Notes under the pieces: generated by a model
Databases searched by the model: none
The model's input: only the letters and a program-made list of their open reading frames with translations
What the model was told of the DNA's origin: nothing
Shown here: positions 1 to 13,560 of the stretch, piece by piece
How the letters are laid out: every line of letters starts with the position of its first letter
Numbering within the stretch: the stretch's first letter is position 1
Program-made: the position numbers and the translations under genes
Origin: Lepas anatifera
Taxonomy: Eukaryota; Arthropoda; Thecostraca; Lepadidae
Reading direction: 5' to 3'
Length of the DNA stretch: 64,000 nt
Assembly: GCA_034440635.1 (NCBI GenBank)
Contig: JAOTON010000896.1
Coordinates: forward strand, 124,001 to 188,000

Positions 1-1592
1 TCAGGCGTTTGGGGGCCAAAAGATGGTTTGCCCCCTCCAGCGCTTTGGGGGGCCATGGCCGGAATGCCCCTCCCCCTGCGCCCGCCAATGAACAATAGCA
101 GTTATGTGATGACTGAGATCTTGAGTTGCAGACTTTAGTGTTCCAAGAAATTTATGCTAATAAAGATGATACAACAACTATAATTTCAGGATGAGTATAA
201 ACTTAGTAAGCTACTGGGTTTCATTCATATAATTTTGCCATGATCTTTGAAAATTTAGCAATGCAGTCAAGCTTCTTGATAATAAATCAGTTTCGAGTCC
301 AAGTTAGGTTAAAAATCCTGCTCATAAGCATCATACTCCGCTTGAGTTTCGAACGCAGGTCGTTTAGCTTTTCATTTCTTTTGCAGAGAAGAACTACTAG
401 GAAAGAAAATGTCGAACATTATATCTATTAGTATTTTGAATATGGTCGAGTAAAGTTGTTGGCCGTAAATGTGGGTTGAAAAGGAAGATATTCTGAAATG
501 GTGTCCTGAAACCATAATTTTCAAATGAATTTCTACAATAAAGTAGGTAATTTGGTTATGTAGGTATCGACAGCAGTCCCCTGCAGACATTCCGAAGCCA
601 TTATGACATTGTTTCCCTTTAATTTGACAGCTTGAGTTTTGATTTCATTACCAGTTCCTAAGATTTGATCATTTTTCCAATAACCTGAGACAAATAATTG
701 TGTTTGCCTGCTAAGCAAGTTCATACTAACATGTTTTAGCACTTACGTACCGAGTAGCCCTCACGCGCATAGCTACTTCCAGTTGCTCTGTATTGATCCG
801 AGTGCCTTCCTTCACAACCCGTATTTGTAGCCCTACGCCTCAGGAGGACGGTAGTATTTACCATAAAGATGAATAATAAACACCCCTACTTCTACATTAC
901 AGCACCTGTAGCCAATCGCACGTGTATTCTTTATGTCAAAGTGGGTGTTTACTTTCCTTGAATAAGCGATTCGATGCTATGGCAAAGGGAGTAGTAAGAC
1001 GGCATGACGGTAACGGAGGTGTCATCAATGGGCACGGTTTCGCCTTACACTTTAATATTTGCACTGCATTATTGGTTGTCAAAGTCCACAAAAAGTGTAC
1101 CAAAAATAGATGATGCAATATCCAAGGAGGATATTTCAAAGACAAGGTACGTCAAATTCCTAATTATGTTTTAACTCCGAAAAGTTCAGTGACATATAAG
1201 ACCAATTCATATGCAGCCTCAGATAAATCTGAACATGGTCTCTAATACCATCACGTTCTTAAAAAGATAGCATACCCCGTCAAATTCAATAACCAAGAAT
1301 GAGACCCGGTTCCAGCTTATGGTTTTTCTGCTCTTCTGAAAGAAGATGAGTCTTGAGCTCAAAGTCGCCGCATACGGATAACAATAAAACTGCTGCGGCT
1401 CCTAAGTACACCAACTGGTAAAGACATAGTGCGTTGGCATTTCTCACCCCGGTCAGAGATATTTGACTGCTCAAATTGCACCAATTACTCACAGGGCCCG
1501 CCGTCTATTTGAACCGTAAGACCAGACTCAATAGATGGGCTCCTGTTCTTGAGACAACCGCCGCCGCGTGGGCGTGGGGACGCTGGCCAAAC
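1..1592. other. No gene recognised; possible repeat edge at the left end
   Basis: The first ~90 bases are rich in runs of G and C and resemble the ends of the small transposons seen later, but no terminus can be placed. The remaining sequence is AT-rich with only short open frames, none with recognisable domains. Confidence 0.4.
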
Positions 1593-1622
1593 TAGCCAGA
1601 CCTCGAATTCGAGGTCTGGCTA
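1593..1622. repeat. Perfect 30-base palindrome
   Basis: Two 15-base arms, starting TAGCCAGACCTCGAA, are exact reverse complements with no spacer; the centre is GAATTC. Pairing stops at 1592/1623. It is not flanked by any element recognised here. Confidence 0.9.
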
Positions 1623-4600
1623 TACTAGGACTGAGAATTATTGATATTTACTCCATGATTCTGATGAAGGGCTGTGCCCGAATATATAATCTTCAGTGTT
1701 TTTTACATTTCCGGATTCGAGGGGAGAGGCCAGGGAACATCTTAGCAACTCATCATCATGCTCCTCGCCGCAGCACTTCAAAACTTATCAACGTTAGAAG
1801 CTGCAACAATTGCAGACCTGCCGTAGAATTGGTTCTACTTTTGGAGTTAAGCATTTAGCTGCAGTTGCGATAGTTTGATAGGCCGTTCTGATTTGATACC
1901 GTTGGACTGTGCCGCTTCCAGTGGGAGGTCCCAGCCGATTCTGACGTACAGGCATTTTCTGGTTGAGGGGCGCTGCCGTTTGAAAAGATTCTCCAGGTGG
2001 ACCTGTTGTGATACAAATGGTTCACTGCACCAGTTTCATCATACCAGCGGCTGGCTAAAGTTATGTCGTATGGCCCGTGTTTGGTGGAAAGTTCAATTTG
2101 CTATTGACGGCAATCAATGATAATATTGCTCTGGGCGCTATATAACCTTAGGGTGTTTGTGCACCCAAAAGACCCAATAAGTAAGTAACCAGGTTTGACG
2201 TTGTGCGTAAAGCCGCAACTTCGATGAATACATTTCGCGATTGAAACTCAACTGAAATTTAAGTGGTGTGTGTTGATATCCGGGAAGAGGAAGTTCGGGC
2301 AGCATCACATAACTTTCTGCAGGCTTGGTGCCTTCTGAAGCTGCAATGTTCGTATAGTTGCTAACTGAAACAGCTTTCTATGCACACTCTGGCCTTCGAT
2401 CAGTTGCCTTGATACAGTACACGCCACCAGCGCCTCCTCCCCCCCCGCCCAATAAAGTGGGCACTCGTTCCAAATCGGAACGGTTTTGAATTGAGAGGCT
2501 GGGATCCTCACTTGCGCCCCTGTTTGCACTAGTTGTGTGGCAGTTACGGCACCACTGGGAGGGCAGGAGCGAACTGCCCCCCCCGTTCCTAAGACTGCAC
2601 AGGCGCAAAGGCATGAATTTGCCCCTACCCCTAGAAACTCAAGGTAGAGAAAAGAACAATCACTGCACCTTCCAGGCCATTTTATTTGAAAAACAGTTAA
2701 TGAGTTTTGAAGGTCCGTTTTCCGATCGGATGCGAAAACATCAGAAGCTATCTCTCAATCACAGTCATAACATGCTTTTACGTATATAATCGCAATAAGC
2801 ACCGACAATTTTACACTTGTTTCTGTCCCGGAGGTTCCCGGTTTTCTTGTGCATCTTGGACTCGAGGATGAAGTTAAAAGCCACCTCTCAAGATCAACAA
2901 GGCGTTTTCAGACACGGACTGAGCGGGTAGGCAGGGTAGGTAGGTTGGTACTTATGCTCGATCGGAGAGGACCAGCCCCGCTCCTTTAGCACTACTTGTA
3001 TCCACTTGTGTTTCTACATCGTTCATGTCAGAGTGTAATTTTCTATATTGGATAGCTATATCCATATTACATGTCTGACAGGAAGACAAGATGATTCATC
3101 ACTGAAGTGGCGGGATAGATAGGATTTTAGCAGAATAACTGGAGGATTCGGGTCATGAGCCCCCGAAATTGAAGGGGCGGGCAGAGATCCCACTTACTTT
3201 GATAAAATTCCCAATCTTATTCAGACTAAAAGTAATAGGAAAGCTTGAACCATTATGTGGCAGCCTGTTCCAGTTACTCCAGTTGTAAATTTCTCCGCAC
3301 GGGGAATGGGGCAGACGTGTATGTGTATGTATGTACGTGCTGACTTCCTTCTTGGTTTCCTCGAAATGACGCGTCAATAAAGAAACGTACGGAGGAACAA
3401 CGAAGTCTGCATATAACCTGTTGGTTTGCGGGAGACGGCAACGGGATCCAAAATTGAAAAAAAATCACTGCTTTCTTGAACAAAATCGGTGATAATCGGC
3501 AAATTTGAGAGCAACCGGCTCATGCCTTTTTGTACCCTCTTTGGATTTGTGTTGCTGACCGGGGCCGGTTCTATTTTTTTCGGAATAAGATCCAGTGGGC
3601 AATGCAGCCATTCCCTCGTAAGTGACTAAGTTTTAAACACTTTTTGCAAGTTTACACTTATGCTTCTAGCAAAATATGCATATATGCATTCATTCACCCT
3701 TTCGGGGTCGTCATGTGCTGATTTGATACGTCAAAAACGAAAAACGAACCTAAAGTCTAAACTCTAAGAGACAAAAGGTTGAAAAAAGATCGGATGAAAG
3801 TCATCAGAAAATGCAGCCTAACTGCATATCACGTGTTTTAAGCAATGCCCCTAAATATTCCCTTTAACCGTAATTTATTTCTTAACGGTACATATTCCAT
3901 GGAATCCCGAGAAATTAGTTTTAATAACATAAGCTAACCTCGCTGTGGTAGTGAAATAACTGAGACGCACAATGGCAAAATATTTTCTTCCCGTGGTTTG
4001 CAATTAGCTTGATCCTATCATGATGCTTCAATGGTCGGGTCTCACGCTGGCTTACTTCATTCACTTTGGATTAAAACATTCATAAATATAATTTTTACCA
4101 TAGCGTCAAACATAAACGTGCATGGCCTCAGCTGAAGCCTCCCTCACAATGCACGGGATCAGACTGATCCGAGAACTTATTACAGCAAACAAACTTCACT
4201 GTAAACTAAAAACTGACGGAAACTCAGCCATGCTAATTGTCTCTTAACGTCAAAAATAAAATACAACTTTCTACGCCCACCTAAAATCCCAGCAAAAGGG
4301 CTGAACACACTTGATTTTTTCCAAAACAGGCAACATTTTCACTTCCAAAAATTTGAATAAAATACCGCAGTTGGGAGAATCCTAGAAGATTAGTTAATCG
4401 TGACAATAAATATAGAGATGACACATGTTCACATCTCTGATAAGGACATTTGTTGTCACTCGGTCACTCGGTCACTCGCATTTCTTGGTCACTCGGTTTA
4501 CTCCAGCGCTCCTAGATACGTCTTCCCGGATATTCTCATTCCTAATAAATTCCTGAATAAAGCCTAAGTTAAAATTTGACGTGAGCTCCAAGGTTAGGGT

Positions 4601-5526
4601 ACAGTTCTGGCTCAGCCACCGAAGTAATGGCACGTCGTAGATAATCTCCGTCGAAACCAGAGCACAGTCAACAGCTCTCCTCGGATACAAAACACATGAA
4701 ATGCACCAAAAACCTTCATTTGTTCTGTACTCCCGAAGAAAAGTGTGTTATAAATTTCCCAGTCCGTAGGCTATTGACCAAGCCCATTTTTGCGAAATTT
4801 ACCTCTGCCTCAGCCTAGTCACTATGTTGGAAAAAACGTCATATGCCTATATCGCCTGCAAAAAAACGTAATATAACTATATCACCTGCATACTCTTGTC
4901 ACGCGTACATACATACCAACAGAGCTCATGCAGCACCTTTCTCAAAATTCTATCAGTCTGTGTTTCTTCTTGGTCACCGTTATAGACGCGTTGAAGGGCT
5001 CAGTGGGGCAATAGTTCTTGTGCCACATCCCCAATTGAGCCATTTTGTGCCCCCGTTAAGCATTTCGTGCTCCTGCACGGCGCCCGGTTCCCCTGGGCCT
5101 CCAGCCGAAAAGCTCCCGGATAGAGAATCCTGGATCCACCATTGATTAGTAGTTGCATTAGCCCAGAATAATCACTCCACATAATTGTGAATCTACCGAA
5201 TGAGGTGGATGCTGGACAATTATGTAAATATTCATAAAAATTGCTTTGGCTCGGGCGTAACCGTTCCCCAAGGATGAAAGAACTTCCAGCTTATGCTCTG
5301 TAGTAACTACTGCTTAAGCTTCTTCAGAGCTGTGGTTCAGTAGCGTTTTTAGGAAATTCAATGACTTCATCAGGCAGAATAGGAAACCGGACCATTGGGG
5401 GCCATTCTGCCCTTTTGAATAAAGTCACCTGAGCTCAGGCAGGGTAGTAAACTGTGTGTCCTACTCCATATAGCTTATGTCATATTCATTTCCTATATAT
5501 CCAACATTTTCTTATCTAGCATAATT
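1623..5526. other. No gene recognised
   Basis: Only short open frames without recognisable domains. A small direct repeat of a GGTCACTC word lies at about 4457-4497. A short stretch at 3572-3597 (TTTTTTTCGGAATAAGATCC and on) recurs at 11534-11559, so it is probably a fragment of a dispersed repeat. Confidence 0.4.
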
Positions 5527-5756
5527 CATAGGCGGATTCAGGGGCCAAGGGGCCACTACCCACCTCTGATCAAACCTCGGCGCTTCCTGAGATGGTCACG
5601 CCCCCCCTCCGAAACATCGCTTCCAACCTCCCTCTCCAGGATGCGGGGTATCGGTGCCTCCATGATAGATTTTGACGCCCCTCTCCCTGGTTCGAATGGT
5701 GCACCCTTCTGACCATGAGCACCTTCCCCCGATCCGAAATGCCGAACCCGCCTATG
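5527..5756 (-). mobile_element. CATAGG-ended MITE, copy 1 (230 bp)
   Basis: It starts CATAGGCGGATTCAGG and ends with the near-inverted CCGCCTATG. The interior (CTGATCAAACC, then CCAGGATGCG, then GTGCCTCC) matches the reverse complement of the element at 7479-7747, so the two are opposite-facing copies of one family. No coding capacity. The ends resemble hAT-type termini (inference); no clear target duplication was found. The strand is relative to copy 2. Confidence 0.65.
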
Positions 5757-5910
5757 TGGTAATTATGACTTCTGGCAGTACTCTCAAGGCTCTCATATAA
5801 GAGTAGTCTGTTCCGTCGTACACGGCGAGTCGGCGGCACAGCAGGTGGTATACTGTTCCGCTGAACATTACTGCTGGCGGCACAGCAGTGCGAAGTTTGA
5901 TAAAAAGATA

Positions 5911-6748
5911 GGGTAAGGGCGGGTAAGAGTACGCAGGAGATAAGAGTACGCAGCAGCTGTTTTGGTTACTAAGCAACCACTGAGATGGTGGATACCCTGG
6001 TATAAAAAAGCAAGGATAGTGCCTAGGCTGCACACCAAAATTCAACGTGCTACTACTGTTCTTTCCGCGGGAGTACAGAGCAAAATAAGTTTCTGGGCAC
6101 CCTTGCAGTAATATTTCTTAACTGGGTAAAATTGTAGACCATGCTTCTATTATCAACAGTATTGTATTACGGTCTGTCATCAGTAAGAAAGCTGAGCTAG
6201 GACTGGGCTCCAGAACCGGAGCTCACGCTAAAAGGCCTGTCAACATGTTTATGAAGCATTTCTTCCCAAGGGAGCATGTCCGGCAAGAGTACGCAGTAGA
6301 CCGTTGGGCAAGAGTGCACATGCTTAAGAGATAGGAAAATTTAATTTTCGCTCGGGACGGAGTCCGTAATTCATATTTATAAAGCCAAACGTTGCAACAT
6401 AGTTCTTATATATTCAGAACGGTATCAAATCATACAATCACCTAGTTTGGCGACACCAAACTTCACGACATGGCCTATGCACCTAAATCACAGCTGGGCA
6501 TCAATGTGTATCCCAGCGTCCTCTCCTGCGTACTCTTACCGACCCACTCCGGCAGTAGTACGCACGTGACTTTTTATTTTTTATGGGATCGTGGCGAGTT
6601 CCTTTCAGAGACATCGAGTTGAAACATGGACCATACATAGACAATTTTTCAGGCTAAACAACCACATACAAATTTTACCTGTTAGACTTATAGGAGAAAA
6701 GTGAAAGGCTTTAGAAAGTTAAGTGCGTACTCTTGTACGGACTTCCCC
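5911..6748 (+). mobile_element. TA-flanked non-autonomous element with AAGAGTACGCA repeats, copy A
   Basis: It is flanked by TA on both sides (5909-5910, 6749-6750). The left end reads GGGTAAGGGCGGGTAAGAG and the reverse complement of the right end GGGGAAGTCCGTACAAGAG, both running into TACGCA, so the ends form imperfect inverted repeats of about 28 bases. A second copy lies at 19376-20208. The word AAGAGTACGCA or a close variant occurs about seven times: 5925, 5942, 6285 and 6309 (variant) forward; 6527 inverted; 6549 variant; 6724 inverted. A TATAAAA box sits near 6001. No transposase is encoded; the TA duplication suggests a Tc1/mariner-like or related mobiliser (inference). Confidence 0.75.
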
Positions 6749-6779
6749 TAATACGAGGCTGATGTTATTCAGTGCTACA

Positions 6780-6948
6780 CAGGGGCAGATCCAGAGCTTT
6801 ACTTCGTGGGGAGAGGGAGGGACTAGGGGGCTCGAGCGTCCCTTGCCATTGCCTCAGAAAAGCCTCCGGCTATGCAATTACTATAGGCACTCTGACATTT
6901 CGAGGGAGAGGGGGGTCGGGCCCCCTATCCCCCTTGAATCCGTCATTG
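6780..6948 (+). mobile_element. hAT-type MITE, GGCGGATCCAG family, copy 1
   Basis: It starts CAGGGGCAGATCCAGAGC and ends AATCCGTCATTG, imperfect inverted ends. The interior (GGCTCGAG, GCCATTGCCTC, GGCTATGCA, TACTATAGGCACTCTGACATTT) is shared with the elements at 27794, 36835, 48175 and 59489. No target duplication is evident for this copy. No coding capacity. It sits about 30 bases beyond the right end of the TA-flanked element. Confidence 0.6.
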
Positions 6949-7478
6949 TTTTCACGGGACATATATCGAAATTTATCGATTGACTCAGGACTGTGATCTA
7001 AGATACTACAATTTTGGGCATAAAAACCGTAGACGAATCTACAAAAAAGTCACATTTTCCCCACACTTTTGCGATAGGGAGCCCTTGACCCATACCCGAC
7101 CCCAAGGCATCAAAATAAAAATTGTCGTTAGCACTGCTTGCGTTTTTGGTAGGGCTTTTATCTGATATGAGTCTCAAATCTATATTCAGCCTGGTCTCAG
7201 AGCTGCCGCTTAAAATGCTCTTGGGGGTGATGGCAGCCGAACGTGGCCGGGTAGCCTGAGGTGAGATGAGCCAGACCGATGACTTAAGGTGAAATTTCCC
7301 AATTGGTAGGGAAAATTGTGCGTTAAGTACGGCGGCTTCCTACTTCACCATTTTTTAGCTACCTTGAACGAAACCGAAGGCAGGGGGTGGCTGTGTTCAA
7401 ATCACCTCTCCACTGCAGTGGTAAGGAGGGTGAAAGTTCACCCCAGTGCACTGGGGTTAACTTTAAGGCTCAGGATTG
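6949..7478. other. No gene recognised
   Basis: Non-repetitive sequence between two MITEs, with only short open frames lacking recognisable features. Confidence 0.4.
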
Positions 7479-7747
7479 CATAGGTGGATCCAGGATCATT
7501 GGTCGAGGGAGAAAATGGTCAGGGGCACCAGGTGGGCTCCACTTTTAAGGCGAAAAATGCTATGGGGGTGGGCACCAAATCCTATCGCAGGAGCGCAGAC
7601 ACTCGCATCCTGGGGGAAGGGATGGGAAGCCAAATTTCAGGAAGGTGCCATCGACCTTTCAGGGGGCGCCGTGAACATTTCAGGGGGCACTAAGGTTTGA
7701 TCAGGGTGGGAAAATTCCCCTTATTGCCACCCCTGGATCCACCTATG
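7479..7747 (+). mobile_element. CATAGG-ended MITE, copy 2 (269 bp)
   Basis: The ends are exact inverted repeats: CATAGGTGGATCCAGG at 7479-7494 and its reverse complement at 7732-7747. The GC-rich interior matches the element at 5527-5756 in the opposite direction. Overlapping short open frames run through it but are by-products of the repeat. Probably hAT-like by end sequence (inference); no clear target duplication. Confidence 0.8.
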
Positions 7748-8860
7748 GAGGAACGGACTTCGTGAGCTTGTAGTGTCATCTGGGGAGGCTTAGGTTTTCA
7801 TCTCCTCCTCCAGCCTCATAAGTGTGGTTAAATTTTCGTGATTTCAAAAGTAAGCTGATGTTAAATGGTTGTTCCAGTGCACAAGCTATAAAAAATTGAG
7901 GCGGTGCACCCAAACTTTGGCTGACAATACGAGTAGAAGACATTCAGACCACAGAAAATGGTCCGTTACAAAGGCTCGACGCCTCCACAGGTGATTCTAG
8001 AACATACGGCGTCCTTCTTTCGGATTCAGGCATACAAAATAAAACCACTTGGTTTTATTTTTAGAAAGCATGGTGAGTTATGGAACGCGAATACATTTTA
8101 AATGTGTCTCTCCGTATCCATCAACGAAGTTCAAACTAATATCTATAAGTAAAAGGAGTTTCAAGTAGGTACTTGGAAGCGAAAGTTGAGAAATCATTCC
8201 TGAATAATAAGTGAGCTAGAGCCATATCACTCCAGTCTAGTGATTTTAAGCTACACTGAAAACTGGAAGCGAAGTGCGGACTTCCTTTCATTGCCTGTGG
8301 TCTGCTATGCTTTATTTTCGATATACATCGCATGAGATCTTCCCCGAAACTTGGTCCCATACTGTTTCAAAGAAGGATAAAGAGGGAAAGGATCAAACAC
8401 AGGGACGGAGCTCAATAATTAAGCCTTTCAGTTACTGACATTTCAGACCCAATAAATTATAATGCTTTTAATTAATAAGTCGGCAGATTGAACCTCCTCT
8501 GCAGATAGCAAAATACACAGTTCCGCTTGCCTCAAACATTTCAAGACTGGCCAAAAGCCAATGAAAATAATTTGGTTTGCTATTTAGGTAAGCACACCTC
8601 AAACGTCCGATTATAACCTGCGCAATGAAAACAGAGCGAAGCTTGCAACTGGAAGGAGACCATTGGCCTGTCTTTCTTGGTTTGATCTGTTCTTATCCGA
8701 ATTTATAAACTAACCTAGCCACGAGGCACTTACCCTTTTATCGTTCTCGTGAATTCTTGTATCCGAGTGATAGGCTACTTGTGTGAAAGTCAGTGCTGAC
8801 ATGTTGAGTCTAAGCATTGCGGAAATGGAGGTTAAAAAGGGAACTGATAGTGTAACTTAT
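7748..8860. other. No gene recognised
   Basis: AT-rich sequence with only short open frames. CAGGGACGGAG at 8400 resembles a small-transposon terminus, but no matching second end was found. Confidence 0.4.
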
Positions 8861-9078
8861 GGAGGGCCAGGTGGTCTAGTGGTTTCGTTGCCCGTCTTCA
8901 GATCGGACAGCATGCATTAACGTGGATTCAATCCCCATGGCGGGAAACCGCCTTCCATGTCTGATCTGACCCGGTGGAGAGGACCCTTAAACACCCACGC
9001 CAATACTCCCTATAATTGGGCAAGTGTGCATGTTGGGAGTGGCCCTAATGAAATAGAATAAATACAAATAAATAGGTA
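8861..9078 (+). mobile_element. tRNA-derived SINE, family 1 copy A
   Basis: The head resembles a tRNA with A-box-like GTGGTCTAGTGG and B-box-like GGATTCAATCCCC. The body contains GCCCGTCTTCAGATCGG, GGCGGGAAACCGCC and ACACCCACGCCAATACTCCC, and the tail is AATAAATACAAATAAATA. A second copy at 48380-48577 matches along its whole length. The internal RNA polymerase III promoter is inferred from the boxes. It encodes no protein. Confidence 0.8.
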
Positions 9079-10984
9079 CCATCATTTTCGGGGCATCGCG
9101 TGGTGCTTGAAGAGAAGAAGGAATTACCAACACGAGTAGCCAGGTAAAGAAAGGACGGACCCATCCGTTGAACATCCCACTTGTCTCTAATATAAGGAAA
9201 GGTGTGGCGACGCTGTCGGACGACAAAGCAATCATTAAGCATCTCCTATGCATGGAAGCAACGAAGCTTGAAATGCAATCTTCCCGTAAGCATTAAACAT
9301 GATGGCTGGTGCTGTTGGAAAGACCAAATCTAGACAGCGAAAGCTACCTCACCCTGAAATCCGCTTGCAACAGAGTTCCTTATTTAATTGAAAATTTCTT
9401 ATTTAATTGAGCTACGAGTGATGCATACTGTCCGGAACATCCCCAAATAACTTTTCATAAAACATATGAATTATTTTGCTTCGTGCAGTTGGCACCAGAG
9501 TTTTAGTTATCAATCCCTGTGAACACAAATACGGTAGGAATGATATTGAAATGGATCATACCATCTTTTTTCCATATCTTTTAGAATATTGCAGTATAAA
9601 GTTGTGTACCAATATATGTAACGGTAAAGATCCTGTTACTCTGATTTAGCTGTTTTATTGGACTATGTGAAGTCATGTTGTGTTGGCCTGAATGTAAAAA
9701 TGCGACAAATATATGTGTCTTTGGTTTGCAACATAAAAACCACCCCCATTCCTCATTAACGTCTCTTGCGAGAAGCACTAGCCTGAGGTGTAGCTCCAAC
9801 ATGGACCAAGCCTGTCACTTGCACACTCGGCTAGTCGCGAAGCTTGTTAGGTACGTGACAGCTATGGGACATCTGGGTTCTGTGCCGTGGAGGTAATGAA
9901 CGTGTAAGGGGCTAATTAGATCACGACTGTCCCGACTGAATATGACGTGAGAAAGCGGGCGGTCGCCAGACCCTAGGCTGGCAAAACCTGAACTTACTTC
10001 TGTGGAGAAGCCTTGAATAACGGGGGGATAGGATACAAAAAAGTTCAAGTGGGATGGGTCAGTCAAAAGAGCAGAACAAAGCTATCATTTTAAGTCGTTG
10101 GCTCGCTGTGGGGCTCTAACAACTACTCAGTGCACATGGTGTCGCCAACTCACACCCCGTCAGAAGGAAATATTGGGGATCAGGAGGTCCTGGTTCAGTA
10201 TTCCCGCCCGTAATTAGATCCTAGGTCAGCGACATGGAAGCTCCAAGGACGGATCCAGTGGAAGGGGCAATTCAGCCACGGCAGCCATAAAAGCGAAAAA
10301 GCGTGGTTCTAAACCCTGATTTACCCCTTCCTCACAGCAAACTAGTGTTTCAGAATGTCTTTATTGGAGAGAACGTGTCCGCCATTAAAAAAACCATGTT
10401 TGGTGTTTTTTATCACAAAATCCATGGTCAATGATTTACTCCACCAGTGGCCTGGTGGCCGCGGCCCCATCGATTAACATACTTTGTCTTTTCCGCCATG
10501 GACTTGGCCCCCAAAGCAACCGGGCAAGTTCGCCCCGGTGAAGCTGGACACCTTCAAGCGCCTCAGAGGCTAACCATGTGCAAATGTTACACTAGCCCAG
10601 AATTATAATATTTTCTTGTGTTTTGACCATTGTATCTTTGAAAGAGGTGCTTATATCCTCGGGCGATCTCAGGCATTTGGTGAAATGTTGACATGAGTCG
10701 GTGTGGTTAACCCATTCTTTACAAAAGGTTACAAAAACCTACATCAAAAAGTCTGATCATCAAAAGTGAAAATGTGGTGATTAGTAAGTTGAGTAATGAA
10801 GTCTTAGAACAAAATATGTTTTAGCCTATCTTACTCAAAATGTTACTTTGATTTACTCTCAGCTTACAGGCTTGTCGCCTTTCAGCTCTCCTCACATGAA
10901 GAATAGAATACATGGAAAAAGGTAGGATAATGTTCTACACATCTCTGATCTTGCGTACGGTACAATTTTTGTAAGAAAGGTAAC
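9079..10984. other. No gene recognised; contains a decayed SINE fragment
   Basis: About 10120-10245, read on the minus strand, has CGGGAATACTGAA plus a tRNA-like CTTCCATGTCGCTGAC stretch and the GTCGCCAACTC word. These match the SINE heads at 23907-24097 and 63413-63530, so it is an old diverged copy. Nothing else is recognisable. Confidence 0.45.
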
Positions 10985-11071
10985 GAGGGAGAGGGAAAGA
11001 GGGGGAGAGAGGGAAGGAGGGGGAAAGAGGAGGAGTGAGGGAGAGAGGGGGAGAGAGGGAGAGAGAGAGAA
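10985..11071. repeat. Purine-only GA/GGGA tract
   Basis: Almost pure purine on the plus strand (GAGGGAGAGAGG variants). Long translations through it on the minus strand (Ser/Leu/Pro-rich) reflect the repeat, not a gene. Confidence 0.85.
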
Positions 11072-13560
11072 CACCATTGAAGGTTTGTCAAACAAAGAAG
11101 ACAAATTTAAATGAATGGAAGGGAAAATGTCTATTTTAATTTGGATCAGCTCAAGGAATCTTGAAACTCGAAACCAGGTTTTGCTTACGTTTTTCTCCTT
11201 TGAAGCTGTTTGCCGCATGTTTGGCCAATTTTTTTACGGATCCAACCCCCTAAAGATGAACACCCCCGTACTTCACTTGACTAACATCAATACATGTCGC
11301 TGACGTTGATGCAGCTCAACACGTCACTTTTTCAGAGAGTATGGTCCTTATCGAGGCCCAATGACACCTAACACATAGAATGCCAAACACATTGTTAAAC
11401 CTTCAGACGTTTGCTGTGCAGTATACAGAGCGAACGCTGCGCTGCCGGAGAGCGTTTAAAGCTTACGTCTGAGGGAACAGATAACAAGAAAGGCGTAGAA
11501 GCAAACTGGTTACGCTACTGGTGTATTATGGAAATTTTTTTCGGAATTAGATCCAGTCTGACACTGTTTTCTATTTTAGTATCACAAGGCAAAATAATAT
11601 CCAGACGTTTCTAAGTTCTGGTTGATGCCCCACCACCGTAGGTGTATTCTGACAGAATTATGTGTTTCACTGTAACTGGAGAAACTCTGTGATCTCATCA
11701 GATTCTGCTGCCAAAACATGCTCACTTCCGTCAGAACCACCTACCATTCCTCCAATTTTCAGCTAATCGTTACAGTTAACATACGTTTGACATACCTGAT
11801 AGTGTCAGCAGGCGGCGCACGCTCCGCCCTCTGCCGCATGAGCTGCTTGCCTCCCACCAGACAGACGCCAGTCGCACATATTTCCCAACGGATGCTCGGA
11901 TAGGGCTTCCACTGCCACCAGCGACGCAAATTACAAAAAAGGAAATAAGGAACTGCAACGTGCCAACGATGCCCTATGTCTGCAAGTTCAGCGGTCTCAA
12001 TGCCTCTGAAATTACCGAAGGGTGTCCTAATTTGGTTTTTATTCTTGTCTGAAACTATGTATTCTCTCTTTTTTCTCCCTCTTCTCAATTTTTGCTCTGA
12101 AAACGCATACTGCGTAGCAAATTTATACACAATCTATCGCAACTTACACGCCACCAGAAACAGTAAAACGCTTATTTTCTCAAACGGAGGCTATTTTTCC
12201 CAGAGATGAGGAAGTTTGCTTAAAAGAAAATTACTTGTGGAGTTTTAAGGGAGAGAAAATTCCTTTCCCCAGCGCAAAGAATCAGTAGGTTTGGTACCAA
12301 ATTCATATACCATACTGTATTCAAGGACTTATTTTCACCTCACTGAGCATCAATTTCATTTGTGCATACAATATATGATCTCATTGGTTCCCCAATACTA
12401 TAACCGACTAAGTTTGCAAGCTCAGAGCTTTTCTGACCTCTGGAAACCGCCACGTCTCGCCGGATTTTACATTGCGAATCGGATATTCTACCTACCATAT
12501 GAGGGCATGTCCCCCCCCCAGATCTAGACTAGGATCCCTCTGAAATGGACCTCTGAAATGGACCCTCTAAGCCGTCCTTGGTGACCCCTGACTGAGTTTC
12601 TGCTTCCCAGTCCTCGGACCTTTCAGGCTCAGGTGTTCATACCTTCTGGCAGTGTGTTTCTTACTGAACTTGCACTGGGAACTGAATGATTCATAGGCGC
12701 CTCGAAAGATTGAAATCAGCATATTTCACCGCTGCAAATGTTATAATCGTTCTCTTTCTTAGAGATTCAAGTTTCTTGTGTGCATTATCTACCTTGAGGC
12801 TGTCGTGAAATTCTTAAGTGAAGGGCAGATTCGCCCTTGCCCGGGGAACAGGTCTGCAGTTCCCCAGCACTAAGCGGCAGCGACTCTGGCAAAGAGAATC
12901 CGCAAGGCCGAGAACGGATGGCAGTGACTGGGGAGCACAAACAGTTCCCAGTTTGTATGCGAGAAAATCCCTGGTTTTCGGGTGATAACTATTCTAGTTT
13001 TATCCAGTGCAATAACAAACTGTATCGTCACACCTGAACTGGAGTTTTCTTTAGCTATTCTGACGCCATACGCCGGTCTGCATCTTAATCCACGTGGCCA
13101 AAAAAGAGGAAGCCGTGAATATTCAATACCCTGCTATGAGAAAATTAGAGACTCCAAATCTAAACTGTGCCCATGAGGGTGTGTGCTCATTACCTTCGAC
13201 CCAGGCTTACAACACCAGGTTTAATTTTCTATCAATTCGGCTAAAATCACTTTTTTATATGGGAACACTGTAATAGGATTTTGTAATGAGCGCACCGGTT
13301 TTTGCGTGGCTATATATCATTGTGAATCAAACTGTTAGGAGTAATAAGTGTTCTCTTAATGTATTCTGAACGGATATTCAGCATGACGGGGTCGCAACGC
13401 TTACCCATCAATATGGACGGTATAGGTGATCTTTAGCCCGGTCCATAGTACGTTTGGCAGAAAAAAATTATTATGCTGGGACAGTTTAGTAAAATTCTGA
13501 GTGGAAGAGGGGGCTGGATGGTGGGACCAAGATACCTTTACTTAAAGGTACGTTCAAGAG
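11072..13560. other. No gene recognised
   Basis: Mixed-composition sequence with short open frames and no recognisable domain. CTCTGAAATGGAC is repeated directly at about 12538 and 12551. Confidence 0.4.

Noticed and set aside
10882..11218. Ser/Leu/Pro-rich minus-strand open frames
   Set aside because: Produced by the GA-rich purine tract.
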